Shown here one piece after another: positions 16,633 through 24,543 of a stretch of DNA of 24,543 bases. Position numbers and translations under genes: made by a program. The notes beneath the pieces were generated by a model, which saw only the letters and a program-made list of their open reading frames with translations, had not been told where the DNA came from and did no database searches. The stretch's first letter is position 1. Every line of letters begins with the position of its first letter. The DNA comes from JAXGPP01 sp964436865 (GTDB taxonomy: Bacteria; Planctomycetota; Planctomycetia; Pirellulales; Thermoguttaceae), in NCBI GenBank assembly GCA_964436865.1, contig CAYTFK010000069.1, positions 1 to 24,543 of the forward strand. Direction: 5' to 3'.

Positions 16633-18606
16633 TCAGTTTCGATCCTCGCGGTACATCGCCCGTTTGGGAAGGATGGATTCGATCCGTTCTGGAGAAGTAA
16701 GCCCGACCTGCAGCAGGAACCGGCAGTATTGCTGCATCGAGAAGAAGCATTCGGGACGCAATGCCTGCTGCAGATCGCTTGCCGGCGCACTGCGATCCAC
16801 GAGGTCGCGAAGCTGATCGGTGATGCTCAGGATCTCGAATACGCCAAGCCGTCCCTTCTCTCCGTCCAGCGGGCCGTCTTCGCGGTTGACGCCCCGCACG
16901 AGCTTGTCCCGTGTGTCTTCCGCCACGATGCCGGCCTGGCAAAGCCGCTGGACGATCGGTTCCTCTGGGTGTACGGGCTCGGTGCAACCCGGGCAGAGGC
17001 GGGGCACCAATTGCTGGCTGATCACACCGCGCAGCGCCGCCGCCAGCAGGTACGGCCGGACGCCGAGATTTCGCAGCCGAACCAAGGTTTCCAGGGCTGA
17101 ATACGTGTGCAGCGAAGAGAGCACAAGGTGCCCCGTGGTGGCCGCCTCCAGGCACATCGCCGCCGACTCCTGGTCCCGGATCTCACCCACGAGGATTACG
17201 TCCGGATCCTGGCGAAGCACCGTCCGCAGCAGGGAGGCGAACCCCAGGTCCTGCTCCCGGTTTACCTGCATCTGCGTGGCGAACCGCAGGTTGTACTCGA
17301 TCGGATCTTCGATGGTCACCACGTTGATGCCGTGGTCTTGAGCCACAATGGTATGCAGTCCGGCGTAGAGCGTCGTCGTCTTTCCGGCGCCCGTCGGCCC
17401 CGTAATCAGGACCAGCCCGCTGGGATTCTCGAACAGTTCTGCGGCAAAGCGCCCCGCCGGTCCGCAGAGAATCAGGTTGTCCAGGCTCTCGAAGTCCGGG
17501 TTGGGCATGATCACGCGCACTACCGCCTTCTCACCCCCTTCACAAGGCGCCACCGCGATGCGGAACTCGACCCGCTGCTGGTCGGCGCGAACCACAAACC
17601 GGCCGTCCTGAGGCCGACGTGAATTGGCGATGTCCAGCTCCGAAATCACTTTCAGTCGCGAGATCACCTGATGCAGGCGCGCCGGCGGTATGGCCTCGTC
17701 GATCGTCAGCAGCTTGCCGTCGATCCGCAATCGAATGCGCCCCCCTTCTTCATCGGGCTCAACGTGGATGTCGCTGGCGCCGCTGCGTATCGCCATCGTG
17801 ATCGCCTTGCGCAGCAAGTCGCTTTCGTCCCTCTCTGACAGCAATACCGTGTTGCCCGCAGAACTGACCGTCACCAGCTCTTCAAAGGGGGTGTCCGGCG
17901 CGGCCAGGTCGACGTCCGGTCCCAGCAATCGCGCCGCGTGCCGGCGGAAATCATCTTCCGCCACCGCCACGAATTCGACGTGATACTGTCGCAGTACGTC
18001 GCAGAGGAACGTCCGGCTCCGCGCGTCCTGGGGATCGACCATTGCTACCACCACTCGGTCGTCGTCCCGCTCCACGACCAGCGCCTGGCACAACCGAGCG
18101 ATCCGCGAGGGCAGGGTCTCCACGGTGTATTCCAGCTTCGGGTAGGAGTCGAGCCGCACGAAGGGCACGGTGGCAAACCGTTCGATACTCTGGTCGACGG
18201 TCACCGCCAGTGAACTGTACAGCGCCCGCGCAAAGGCCGGCGACTTGTCGAACAGAGCGTCGATTGTCTCCTTGCTCAACACGATCAGCCGGCCCGGCTG
18301 CAGGGCGCGCACAAAAGCGGTCGTGTGCCGGCCGGTCACCACGGCGATCGCGCCGAAATAATCGCCCGGCCAGAGTCGGGCCAGCTCTCGCTCAAACTCG
18401 CCGCTGCCGACCTGATAGCTGACGCGGTATTCCCCCTCCACGATGATGAACAATTCGTTCTTTTCGTCGTTCGGCTCCACCAGCAGATCGCCGGCCCCGC
18501 ACTCACGGACCTCGGCTGCCCGGGCCAACTGCATCAATTGCTCTTCCGGCAGCTTGACGAAGATCGGCACGGTGCGGATGAATGTCACTATCTCTCTGAC
18601 TTCCAT
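16633..18606 (-). CDS. cNMP-binding-like domain fused to GspE/PilB-type secretion ATPase
   Basis: 657 aa. ATG at 18606 follows GGAGG (revcomp of 18612-18616) by 5 nt; the frame is open upstream to 18792 but that part overlaps the previous gene. Domains: cyclic-nucleotide-binding-like fold (about 8-135), T2SSE_N/MshEN-like region (about 147-232, PFVRLDSYPKL), and the T2SS/T4P ATPase: ASDIHVEP, Walker A GPTGAGKT (403-410), Asp box VVTIEDPIEY (429-438), Walker B ILVGEIRD (471-478), His box TGHLVLSSLHTYSA (491-504). The ligand cassette reads FGAIAVVTGRHTTA; canonical Glu and Arg (FGE...PRTA) are replaced, so cAMP binding is doubtful. The family's zinc site keeps CPGC (538-541) but the second CxxC is replaced by NREDGPLDGEKGR. 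No pilin, prepilin peptidase or secretion channel gene is nearby. Likely hexameric; target machine unknown. Confidence 0.88.
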   Translation of the reverse strand: MEVREIVTFIRTVPIFVKLPEEQLMQLARAAEVRECGAGDLLVEPNDEKNELFIIVEGEYRVSYQVGSGEFERELARLWPGDYFGAIAVVTGRHTTAFVRALQPGRLIVLSKETIDALFDKSPAFARALYSSLAVTVDQSIERFATVPFVRLDSYPKLEYTVETLPSRIARLCQALVVERDDDRVVVAMVDPQDARSRTFLCDVLRQYHVEFVAVAEDDFRRHAARLLGPDVDLAAPDTPFEELVTVSSAGNTVLLSERDESDLLRKAITMAIRSGASDIHVEPDEEGGRIRLRIDGKLLTIDEAIPPARLHQVISRLKVISELDIANSRRPQDGRFVVRADQQRVEFRIAVAPCEGGEKAVVRVIMPNPDFESLDNLILCGPAGRFAAELFENPSGLVLITGPTGAGKTTTLYAGLHTIVAQDHGINVVTIEDPIEYNLRFATQMQVNREQDLGFASLLRTVLRQDPDVILVGEIRDQESAAMCLEAATTGHLVLSSLHTYSALETLVRLRNLGVRPYLLAAALRGVISQQLVPRLCPGCTEPVHPEEPIVQRLCQAGIVAEDTRDKLVRGVNREDGPLDGEKGRLGVFEILSITDQLRDLVDRSAPASDLQQALRPECFFSMQQYCRFLLQVGLTSPERIESILPKRAMYREDRN

Positions 18607-18653
18607 GGCCGCCTCCACTGTGTGATGGTCAATACTCGAGATGCCCTCGATCT

Positions 18654-21600
18654 TCACCCCTTTGGCTGCACTGGGTTGGCAAGCTGCTTGTCGACCGGCT
18701 TCTCGACCGGCGGCCAGTCGGCGGGTGCGTTGACCCGGAAATAGCGGGTCGCTGTCCGGCCAGACGCCATTTCGCGCGCGTCGACCTGCCACGTGCCGAA
18801 TGCATCGTTGACTGCGATATCGAGCTTGACATCGAGCTTTCCCTCGACGGCCCCGTAGTAGCCGCTGTACTCGACCGGCCGGCCTTCGGCGTCGCGGATC
18901 GACAGATGCAGCGGCACGACCGCGTTGAGCGGTTCATCGTCGGCACCGACGACTTCCACGCGGATCGCGGCTGTCGCGCCGCGGTCGACGGCTGCGGGAG
19001 TCTGCACTCGAATCCCGCTCACCGCCTGATCCGATACCATGAAAACGCGGCCGTCGCAGGGCCCCAGTTCGACGTCGAACGCCAGCTTCCCCTCTTCCTG
19101 CCGAGTCGGCACGGGGCGGCCGGCGACGAGGTCGTAGACATGGCCCGTCGAGCGGGCCATGCTGATCGTCGTCGCCGAAGGCAGGCCGTTCTCCATGACG
19201 ATGCCATGCTGGCCGACGTACTGGCCGTATTCGCGGCGATCATTCACCACAAACACGTAGTCGGCGGTCCCTCCGTGGCGACGGTACGGAATGATCTCCG
19301 GATTTGCACTGTCCACCGGCCATGCGTAACGGCGGCCCAGCTTGCCACGCAGATCGGCCGCCAGCGACACCAGCGCCGCTTTGTCCTGGTCGGCCCGCCC
19401 TGTCCGCTGGTACGCCTGAAGTGCAATGTCAGGGGTGATCGCCGGAGCCAGTCGTTCATCGCCCACGACGATGCCACCCCCGGCCTGGAAGGCTTTCACC
19501 CGATCGGCGACCGATTGGGTAAGCACATCGCAATCCGGCATGACGAGCACCTTGTACCCGTCCAGGCCCCGCGCGACAATCGTCTCGTCGAACACGATCT
19601 CCGGTTGCAGGTGGGCGTAAAGCAGCACATGGTAGGCGTCGCCGGCCCAGGTGCCACCCCAGCCGAATGTCCCTCGGCCGGCAAACATCTCCGCGGCGAA
19701 GCTCTCCAGGAACGCCACGTCGCTCTTCACGCCGGGCAACTCCAGCAGCGTCGGACCGAGTGGCCGGACCACCTCGCTCACCAGCCGCGCCAGTTCCTCC
19801 TGGGTCTGCGGATGAGTGTAGCGGTAGCCGGCCGGTTCGTCCGTCGGGACTAGCGACTGCCAGCCATGATACATGATCCCCTTGATCGGCCGGGCAATCT
19901 TCGTCCAGAAGGCCTCTCTCAGGTGCATCGGCGCGATCGTAATGAACGGGGCGTCGGGCTGCTCCTGTTCCCAGCGTGCCTGGTAACCTGGTGTAGAGGC
20001 AGGCGTCTTTGGCTCCGGTGCCGTCTGGCCGCGATACCAGATAATCTGGGTCATCTTCATCACCTGCTGGGGCGATTCGGCCCCCGCCGCCAGCGCGAGC
20101 AACTCATCCGTCGCCACCCCGATCCGGATCGGATCTGGATAGGAGTACGTCCATTGCGACAGCACGTCGACCTCGCCGCCGGAGCCGTACACGCTCGCCA
20201 CACGGGCTGCCGGGTCGTGATAGGTCCAAAGGTCGTCGCGGCCTGTCGATTTCAGTCCACGGACCAGTTGACTGTTGAGCCCGTTCCAGCCATCCCCTTC
20301 TTTCCAGTACCAGCGGTAGTAGACGTAGAGCGGATGATCGTCGGGAATGACCCGCGAGGCCGGAAAGCCCGGCAACTTTTCGTAGCGCACGCCTCGCGGA
20401 CCGGCGACCTCCGCCGGTATGTCAAAGCCGGCCTTCTGGCGGAACGCCGCCCGATCGTGTTCGTGGAAACACGGCGCGGCATGGTCGCGAACTTCGGTGT
20501 GCACCATCGCCGCTCCGAACGCCGGATGGCCGCCGTACGCCCGGGTCACTGACGCCCCGACGTTGTAGCAGTACTGTGACAACTCGGGGATCAGGCCGCA
20601 GATGTCCTCTCGGCTTGTCGGCTTCCCGTCGCGGCCCACCCGGCGTAACGCATCGCGATTCCGCATGGCCGCACCAGGCGAAAGGCTGGCAACCACCGTC
20701 AGATCGTTGGCCAGCGCCTGATCGAGCATCCGCTTCACCTCAGCCATCTTCTCCGGGCTTTCCGGCTCAGTCGGCTGTCCCGCCTCCCAGATCTTGCTGT
20801 AATCGGCGCCCATGCCCAGCACATGGGTAAAGCCGATTCTTCGCAACCGCTCCGTCTCCTCGTTCACATTGCCATAGACGCCCCACATGAGCACTGGAAA
20901 ACGTTGCGGCTGCCGCGGCACGATGCGGACGTCAAACCGTTCCTCGCTCTGGTAAGGTTCGGGGCCGGGAATCGACATTTGCGCAATCAGCCGGTATGCA
21001 TCCGGGCGAAGCGCCGTGTCGATCGGATACTCGATCTCCGCGGCGCCGCCCGGTTCGAGCGTCGGCACGGCCGATCGCTGCTCGTTCAATCCGGCAAGCG
21101 ATATGGCCGCAGATGCCTGCTCCAGCGGCGCGCGGTCCAGATTCCTCACGCGAAACCTCGCCGTCGCCCTGGGTTCTCCGCGAAGGAAAACGCTGCGGTC
21201 CGTGATCCGCTCGAATGTCGCCCGACGGTACTCCAACGCTGCCGACGATATCCGCACCTCGTCGATGAAACCCGGAAACCCGTGATAGTAGCTGCCGATG
21301 CGGTCGCCGATCGAAACAGGATGCGTGCCGGGTGCGATGCCCTTCCGGCCCGCGATCTCCTCGCTCCCCCAGGGCTTCCCATCGAGGAAGAACCGGCCCG
21401 TGCCGGCGCCGTCGTAGGTGAACGCAATATGCCGCCACCGGCCAGGCTCGAGCTTCATCGGGTCGGAATGCCATGTCGACGAATCCCTGCCAAACCCCAG
21501 AGTGGCCCGCAGCACGCGTGTGCCGGTGCGTCCGGCATCGCCCAGGATCAACTGGTAGTCGGCATGGGCGACATACTTCTTATCGATCAGGAACGAATCG

Positions 21601-21980
21601 GGGTACCCTTCCAGGTCCGACTTCGGCTGGATCCACATTTCAATGCTGAAAGCGCCCGCCGGGCTCAGCGACGGATCGGCCGCCGCCCGCGCCCGATGCG
21701 GCTTATCGGCGTCGGGCCAGCCGCGGAACGACTCCAGGCACGAGCCGAAACGCCCCCCCGGCGCGATCGCGCCGCCATCGAGCGCGAGCTTATGCCCTTG
21801 TCCTGAAGCGTCCTCCAGCTCGGCTCCAAGATTGAAATGCCACAGGGCGATCACGCGTGAACCCGCGGCGTCGTCGCCCGAGTATTCGCTCTGCCACGGC
21901 TCGCATCGGTCGACTTGCTCGGCGCCATCGGCTCCCTGCGTGATGACGGCCAGGAGGAAAAGGGCGAGCGGTCGTCTCAT
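18654..21980 (-). CDS. Secreted LamG-domain protein with GH42-like (beta-galactosidase-type) core
   Basis: 1108 aa from ATG 21980, set by GGAGAGGA (revcomp of 21984-21991) and the signal peptide (LALFLLAVITQGADG). The frame is open upstream to 22088 but overlaps the preceding phosphotransferase gene. Residues about 42-259 are a LamG/concanavalin-like domain (ALWHFN, FSIEMWIQP, WRHIAFTYDG, FIDEVRIS). About 268-355 is a beta-sandwich. About 362-770 is barrel-like: GHPAFGAAMVHTEVRDH (acid/base candidate Glu496) then CFHEHDRAAF recalls the GH42 NE and Cys-rich segment, and GIMYHGWQSL the end of that barrel. A trimerisation-like domain (YKVLVMPDCDVL, FQAGGGIVVGDE) and a C-terminal beta-sandwich follow. 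I could not find a clear GH42 nucleophile Glu (see findings). Function as a beta-glycosidase is inferred. It lies 43 nt after the phosphotransferase and 47 nt before the ATPase gene. Confidence 0.75.
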   Translation of the reverse strand: MRRPLALFLLAVITQGADGAEQVDRCEPWQSEYSGDDAAGSRVIALWHFNLGAELEDASGQGHKLALDGGAIAPGGRFGSCLESFRGWPDADKPHRARAAADPSLSPAGAFSIEMWIQPKSDLEGYPDSFLIDKKYVAHADYQLILGDAGRTGTRVLRATLGFGRDSSTWHSDPMKLEPGRWRHIAFTYDGAGTGRFFLDGKPWGSEEIAGRKGIAPGTHPVSIGDRIGSYYHGFPGFIDEVRISSAALEYRRATFERITDRSVFLRGEPRATARFRVRNLDRAPLEQASAAISLAGLNEQRSAVPTLEPGGAAEIEYPIDTALRPDAYRLIAQMSIPGPEPYQSEERFDVRIVPRQPQRFPVLMWGVYGNVNEETERLRRIGFTHVLGMGADYSKIWEAGQPTEPESPEKMAEVKRMLDQALANDLTVVASLSPGAAMRNRDALRRVGRDGKPTSREDICGLIPELSQYCYNVGASVTRAYGGHPAFGAAMVHTEVRDHAAPCFHEHDRAAFRQKAGFDIPAEVAGPRGVRYEKLPGFPASRVIPDDHPLYVYYRWYWKEGDGWNGLNSQLVRGLKSTGRDDLWTYHDPAARVASVYGSGGEVDVLSQWTYSYPDPIRIGVATDELLALAAGAESPQQVMKMTQIIWYRGQTAPEPKTPASTPGYQARWEQEQPDAPFITIAPMHLREAFWTKIARPIKGIMYHGWQSLVPTDEPAGYRYTHPQTQEELARLVSEVVRPLGPTLLELPGVKSDVAFLESFAAEMFAGRGTFGWGGTWAGDAYHVLLYAHLQPEIVFDETIVARGLDGYKVLVMPDCDVLTQSVADRVKAFQAGGGIVVGDERLAPAITPDIALQAYQRTGRADQDKAALVSLAADLRGKLGRRYAWPVDSANPEIIPYRRHGGTADYVFVVNDRREYGQYVGQHGIVMENGLPSATTISMARSTGHVYDLVAGRPVPTRQEEGKLAFDVELGPCDGRVFMVSDQAVSGIRVQTPAAVDRGATAAIRVEVVGADDEPLNAVVPLHLSIRDAEGRPVEYSGYYGAVEGKLDVKLDIAVNDAFGTWQVDAREMASGRTATRYFRVNAPADWPPVEKPVDKQLANPVQPKG

Positions 21981-22023
21981 GGTTCCTCTCCGGTTTGCGT
22001 CACTCTTTGGTCGCTGCGCCCTG

Positions 22024-23514
22024 CTACTTCTGCCGCAACCGCTGCTCCAGCGTGTCGGCCACCGTCTGCAGGGCCTTGACTCGGGCATGGAGCTTGTCGT
22101 TGGCCTCGATGATCGTCCAGGGAGCCCGGGCCGTGCTTGTCTGGGCGATCATGTCATCGAGAGCCACGCGGTAAAGATCCCATTTTTCGCGATTCCGCCA
22201 GTCCTCCTCCGTGATCTTCCACTGCTTCTCCGGATTGCCCTGGCGTGCCTCGAATCGCCGCAGTTGCTCGTCGCGGTCGATGTGCAGCCAGAACTTCACG
22301 ATCACCGCGCCAAAATCGGCGAGTTGCCGCTCGAATTCGTTGATCTCGCCGTACGCGCGCTGCCAGTCATGATCGCAGCAGTATCCTTCCACGCGTTCCA
22401 CCAGCACCCGACCGTACCACGACCGGTCGAAAATCGTGATGTGGCCGGCTTTTGGCACCGCACGCCAGAATCGCCACAGGTAGGGCCGCGACTTCTCCTC
22501 CTCGGTCGGCGGTCCCACCGGCACCACTTCGTAGCCTCGCGGGTCGAGCGCCCGGGTGAGGCGGCGGATGTTGCCTCCCTTCCCGGCGGCATCCCAGCCC
22601 TCGTAAACAATTACCGCCGGCACGCGGGCAACGTACAACTCATGCTCCAACTCGAAAAGTTGGGCCTGCAATCGGCCCAGTCGATCGCGGTACTCGGCCG
22701 GCTCCAGCTTTCGGCTGAGATCGACCCGGTCAAGCAGCGTCTTGCGAGCAAGCGTCTCGGCGTCCGGTTCGGGCATCGGCCGGCAGAGGGGCGCCGGAAT
22801 GGTTCGGCGGCGCTCGATCTCCCGCTCAACCGCCCCGACGATGGTTTCGAGCACCTTGAACCGCACGTAGCGGCGCTCGGTCGCCGCGACCACGGTGCAG
22901 GGCGTCGTTACGGTGGAAGTCGCCTCGAGCATCGCATCGGTCGCGGCGAGCCACTCGTCGTAGTCCCGATTCTGCCGCCGCGACTCGGGCGTGACCTTCC
23001 AGGCCGTCGCCGTATTCTCCTTCAGTCGCCTGAACCGTTTGCGCTGCTCCTTCTTGTCGATGTGCAGCCAGAACTTGATGAGCACCGCTCCCGACTCGAC
23101 CAGGTGATGCTCGATGTCGCGAATGTCTTCGACCGCCCGTGGCGGCGACGCTCCTTTACCGTTGCCGACCTTGTCGAAAAGCGCGCGGTCGTACCAGGAA
23201 CGGTCGAAGATCACCCAACTCCCCGCCGCCGGCAGCACTTGCCAGTAACGCCACATCCACGGCCACATCCGTTCGACCGCCGTGCTGCGGAGAAACGAAC
23301 GCACCTTGAACCCGCGCGGGTCGAGCACCTGTGCGAGGGCGCCGATGGCGTTTCCCTTCCCGGCGGCGTCCCAGCCGTCAAACAGGATGATCACAGGAAT
23401 CTTCAACTCCCGCGCCGCCCGCTGGCACCTCCCCAGCCGGGCTTCCAGCTCCGGGTTCATGGAGTCGAAGTCCTTCTCGGAGATCGTCTTACCAAGATCG
23501 GTGTTCTCGAGCAT
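22024..23514 (-). CDS. pap: Polyphosphate:AMP phosphotransferase (two-domain PPK2)
   Basis: Transfers phosphate from polyphosphate to AMP, giving ADP in the cytoplasm. 496 aa, the usual length for the fused, two-domain class of PPK2. Each half has Walker A GWDAAGKG (47-54 and 306-313), a DPRG motif (65-68 and 324-327), Walker B FDRSWY (103-108 and 362-367), and KFWLHID with the lid region after it (147-153 and 407-413). The N-terminus MLENTDLGKTISEKDF matches the family's start, so ATG 23514 is kept though its Shine-Dalgarno is weak (GGGGA inside the end of the upstream gene). It starts 4 nt after the PIG-L gene stop, so translational coupling is likely. ADP-forming PPK2 enzymes of the single-domain class would be half this size. 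Confidence 0.94.
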   Translation of the reverse strand: MLENTDLGKTISEKDFDSMNPELEARLGRCQRAARELKIPVIILFDGWDAAGKGNAIGALAQVLDPRGFKVRSFLRSTAVERMWPWMWRYWQVLPAAGSWVIFDRSWYDRALFDKVGNGKGASPPRAVEDIRDIEHHLVESGAVLIKFWLHIDKKEQRKRFRRLKENTATAWKVTPESRRQNRDYDEWLAATDAMLEATSTVTTPCTVVAATERRYVRFKVLETIVGAVEREIERRRTIPAPLCRPMPEPDAETLARKTLLDRVDLSRKLEPAEYRDRLGRLQAQLFELEHELYVARVPAVIVYEGWDAAGKGGNIRRLTRALDPRGYEVVPVGPPTEEEKSRPYLWRFWRAVPKAGHITIFDRSWYGRVLVERVEGYCCDHDWQRAYGEINEFERQLADFGAVIVKFWLHIDRDEQLRRFEARQGNPEKQWKITEEDWRNREKWDLYRVALDDMIAQTSTARAPWTIIEANDKLHARVKALQTVADTLEQRLRQK

Positions 23515-23518
23515 GGGA

Positions 23519-24445
23519 CTATTTGTTCCCCGCGTCGACCGGGAACATTTTCCGCAGCTCTTCAGCCGACGGCTGGCGGCCGTATTCGCACACCTGGAAC
23601 GCCTCGGCGTACTTCACCGCCTTACCCGCTTCTTCGCCGTAGATCTCGATCAGCTTGTCGCGGAAGCGATTGGCTGTGTCGCCGGCGCGTCGCTTGAAGT
23701 TCTCTCGCACCTGCTGGCGCTTCGCCTCGCGTTCCGTCTCGTTCTTCGGCGACGTCTCGGCGCTGCCGTTGGCGCCTCCCTCCACGAACTGCGACTCCAT
23801 CAGCGCCAGTCCTTCGGCCTTCTTGTCGACCACGCGATCGATGGCCACCACCACGTCGGGCACGAACGGATTGGGTTCCTGGAAACGATCCTCGGAATAC
23901 AGGAAGACCGGGTTCTTCTTCAGTGCCGGTACGTCCGGGCAGAAGAACGGCACCGTCACCATGTACGCCGAGTCCTGCATCAGCACGCCCGTGTAACGGT
24001 GATCGGGGTGGTAATCGTTCGGCCGGTGACCGATGACGATGTCGGCTTCCGCGCGGCGAATGGCCCGGGTGAATTCCTCGCGCGCTTCCAGCGTCGGCAG
24101 CAGTTCGCCGTCGTGGATGTCGAACACGATGCTCTTGGTGCCCCACAACTTGCCGACCTCGCGGGCCTCGGCGATGCGGCGTTTTGCCAGCGCGCCTCCC
24201 GCCATCCTCCAGTGGCCGATATCGCCGTTAGTGGCCGAGACCAGCGTCACTTCGTTCCCCTGCTCCGTCCAAAGGATCGCGGAGCCCCCGGCGCGGATCT
24301 CCGAATCGTCCGGATGGGCGCCGAAGACAATGATTCGCAGCTTGCCGTCATTTCCCTCGCCCGCCTGAGCCCGCACTGGACCGACGGCCGCCAGAAGAAA
24401 TAATCCTGCGAAGACGAAGCCCAAACGCCGGTACGCTGCTTGCAT
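23519..24445 (-). CDS. Secreted PIG-L/LmbE-family N-acetylglucosamine-type deacetylase
   Basis: Zinc-dependent hydrolase that removes N-acetyl groups from sugars. 308 aa from ATG 24445, supported by GGGAG (revcomp of 24454-24458) and by a signal peptide (RLGFVFAGLFLLAAVGPVRA). The alternative ATG at 24505 falls inside the predicted -10 box. The family motif AHPDDSE (43-49) carries the first zinc ligands and the catalytic Asp, and HRPNDYHPDH (140-149) supplies the second histidine motif. The C-terminal half (about 230-300) is Glu/Lys/Arg-rich, then AEAFQVCEYGRQPSAEELR. First gene of the presumed four-gene run. Exported PIG-L proteins are common in planctomycetes; the exact substrate cannot be told. 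Confidence 0.92.
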   Translation of the reverse strand: MQAAYRRLGFVFAGLFLLAAVGPVRAQAGEGNDGKLRIIVFGAHPDDSEIRAGGSAILWTEQGNEVTLVSATNGDIGHWRMAGGALAKRRIAEAREVGKLWGTKSIVFDIHDGELLPTLEAREEFTRAIRRAEADIVIGHRPNDYHPDHRYTGVLMQDSAYMVTVPFFCPDVPALKKNPVFLYSEDRFQEPNPFVPDVVVAIDRVVDKKAEGLALMESQFVEGGANGSAETSPKNETEREAKRQQVRENFKRRAGDTANRFRDKLIEIYGEEAGKAVKYAEAFQVCEYGRQPSAEELRKMFPVDAGNK

Positions 24446-24500
24446 GGTCAGGTCTCCCAAATCAGGGTCATACGCCGGAAAACTTGCTCGACACGGCAGC

Positions 24501-24509
24501 ATCATAGCA
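24501..24509 (-). promoter_or_regulatory. Extended -10 promoter candidate for the PIG-L operon
   Basis: On the minus strand TGCTATGAT gives a TGN-TATGAT extended -10, five of six matches to TATAAT. The start point would be near 24494, about 50 nt before the PIG-L ATG. No clear -35 lies at 17 bp, which extended -10 promoters tolerate. Confidence 0.45.
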
Positions 24510-24510
24510 G

Positions 24511-24531
24511 GTGGCCGGCCCGCTTGGCCAC
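24511..24531. repeat. Inverted repeat GTGGCC-N9-GGCCAC, possible operator
   Basis: GTGGCC (24511-24516) and GGCCAC (24526-24531) form a 6-9-6 dyad just upstream of the extended -10, in the -20 to -40 region. It could be an operator, or the end of an upstream terminator outside the window. No downstream T-run is visible. Confidence 0.35.
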
Positions 24532-24543
24532 AGGGTGGGACCG

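Noticed and set aside
21643..23697. 684-codon plus-strand frame opposite PAP and the LamG protein
   Set aside because: Crosses gene boundaries on the other strand and has no recognisable sequence.

Overview
The window is GC-rich bacterial chromosome that reads like a planctomycete, probably Pirellulales-like. The grounds are family content and architecture: a Ser/Thr kinase with a DMG instead of DFG motif and a short N-terminal domain, a secreted sulfatase, a secreted PIG-L deacetylase, very large secreted carbohydrate-active proteins, an Lpg1974-type outer-membrane protein and a Gly/Tyr-rich secreted protein. The order is not resolved from sequence alone. No mobile element, CRISPR array, tRNA or rRNA was seen.

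Layout. Positions 1-3459 (minus strand) hold a Ser/Thr kinase cut by the window edge and, upstream of it, an FtsH protease. Divergently, 3802-7762 (plus strand) holds glgX (glycogen debranching) and three different Hsp20 chaperone genes in tandem. A good sigma-54 (-24/-12) promoter match sits in front of the first hsp20, and an 11-codon mini-ORF overlaps the second hsp20 start as ATGA. Two hairpins at 7779-7870 separate this block from the converging Lpg1974-like porin gene (7901-8890). From there to the end every gene is on the minus strand: a sulfatase, a GH2 / glutaminase-A-like fusion of about 1445 residues, a Gly/Tyr-rich secreted protein with a clear terminator, and a four-gene run in the order PIG-L deacetylase, polyphosphate:AMP phosphotransferase, LamG/GH42-like protein, cNMP-like domain fused to a GspE/PilB-type ATPase. 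Gaps in that run are 4, 43 and 47 nt.

How they may work together. The left half is a stress and reserve block: FtsH and three small heat-shock proteins for protein quality control, plus glycogen mobilisation. The right half looks like extracellular glycan use, with sulfate-ester removal, GH2-type hydrolysis, N-deacetylation and a lectin-bearing GH42-like protein, next to an energy enzyme that makes ADP from AMP and polyphosphate. No sulfatase-maturing enzyme and no partner genes for the GspE-like ATPase are in the window.

The most unusual items are the GH2/glutaminase-A fusion, the orphan cNMP-GspE fusion whose ligand cassette and zinc motif are both degenerate, and the sigma-54-type signal ahead of the hsp20 triplet. 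Long open frames antisense to the real genes are frequent and are treated as GC-driven shadows.
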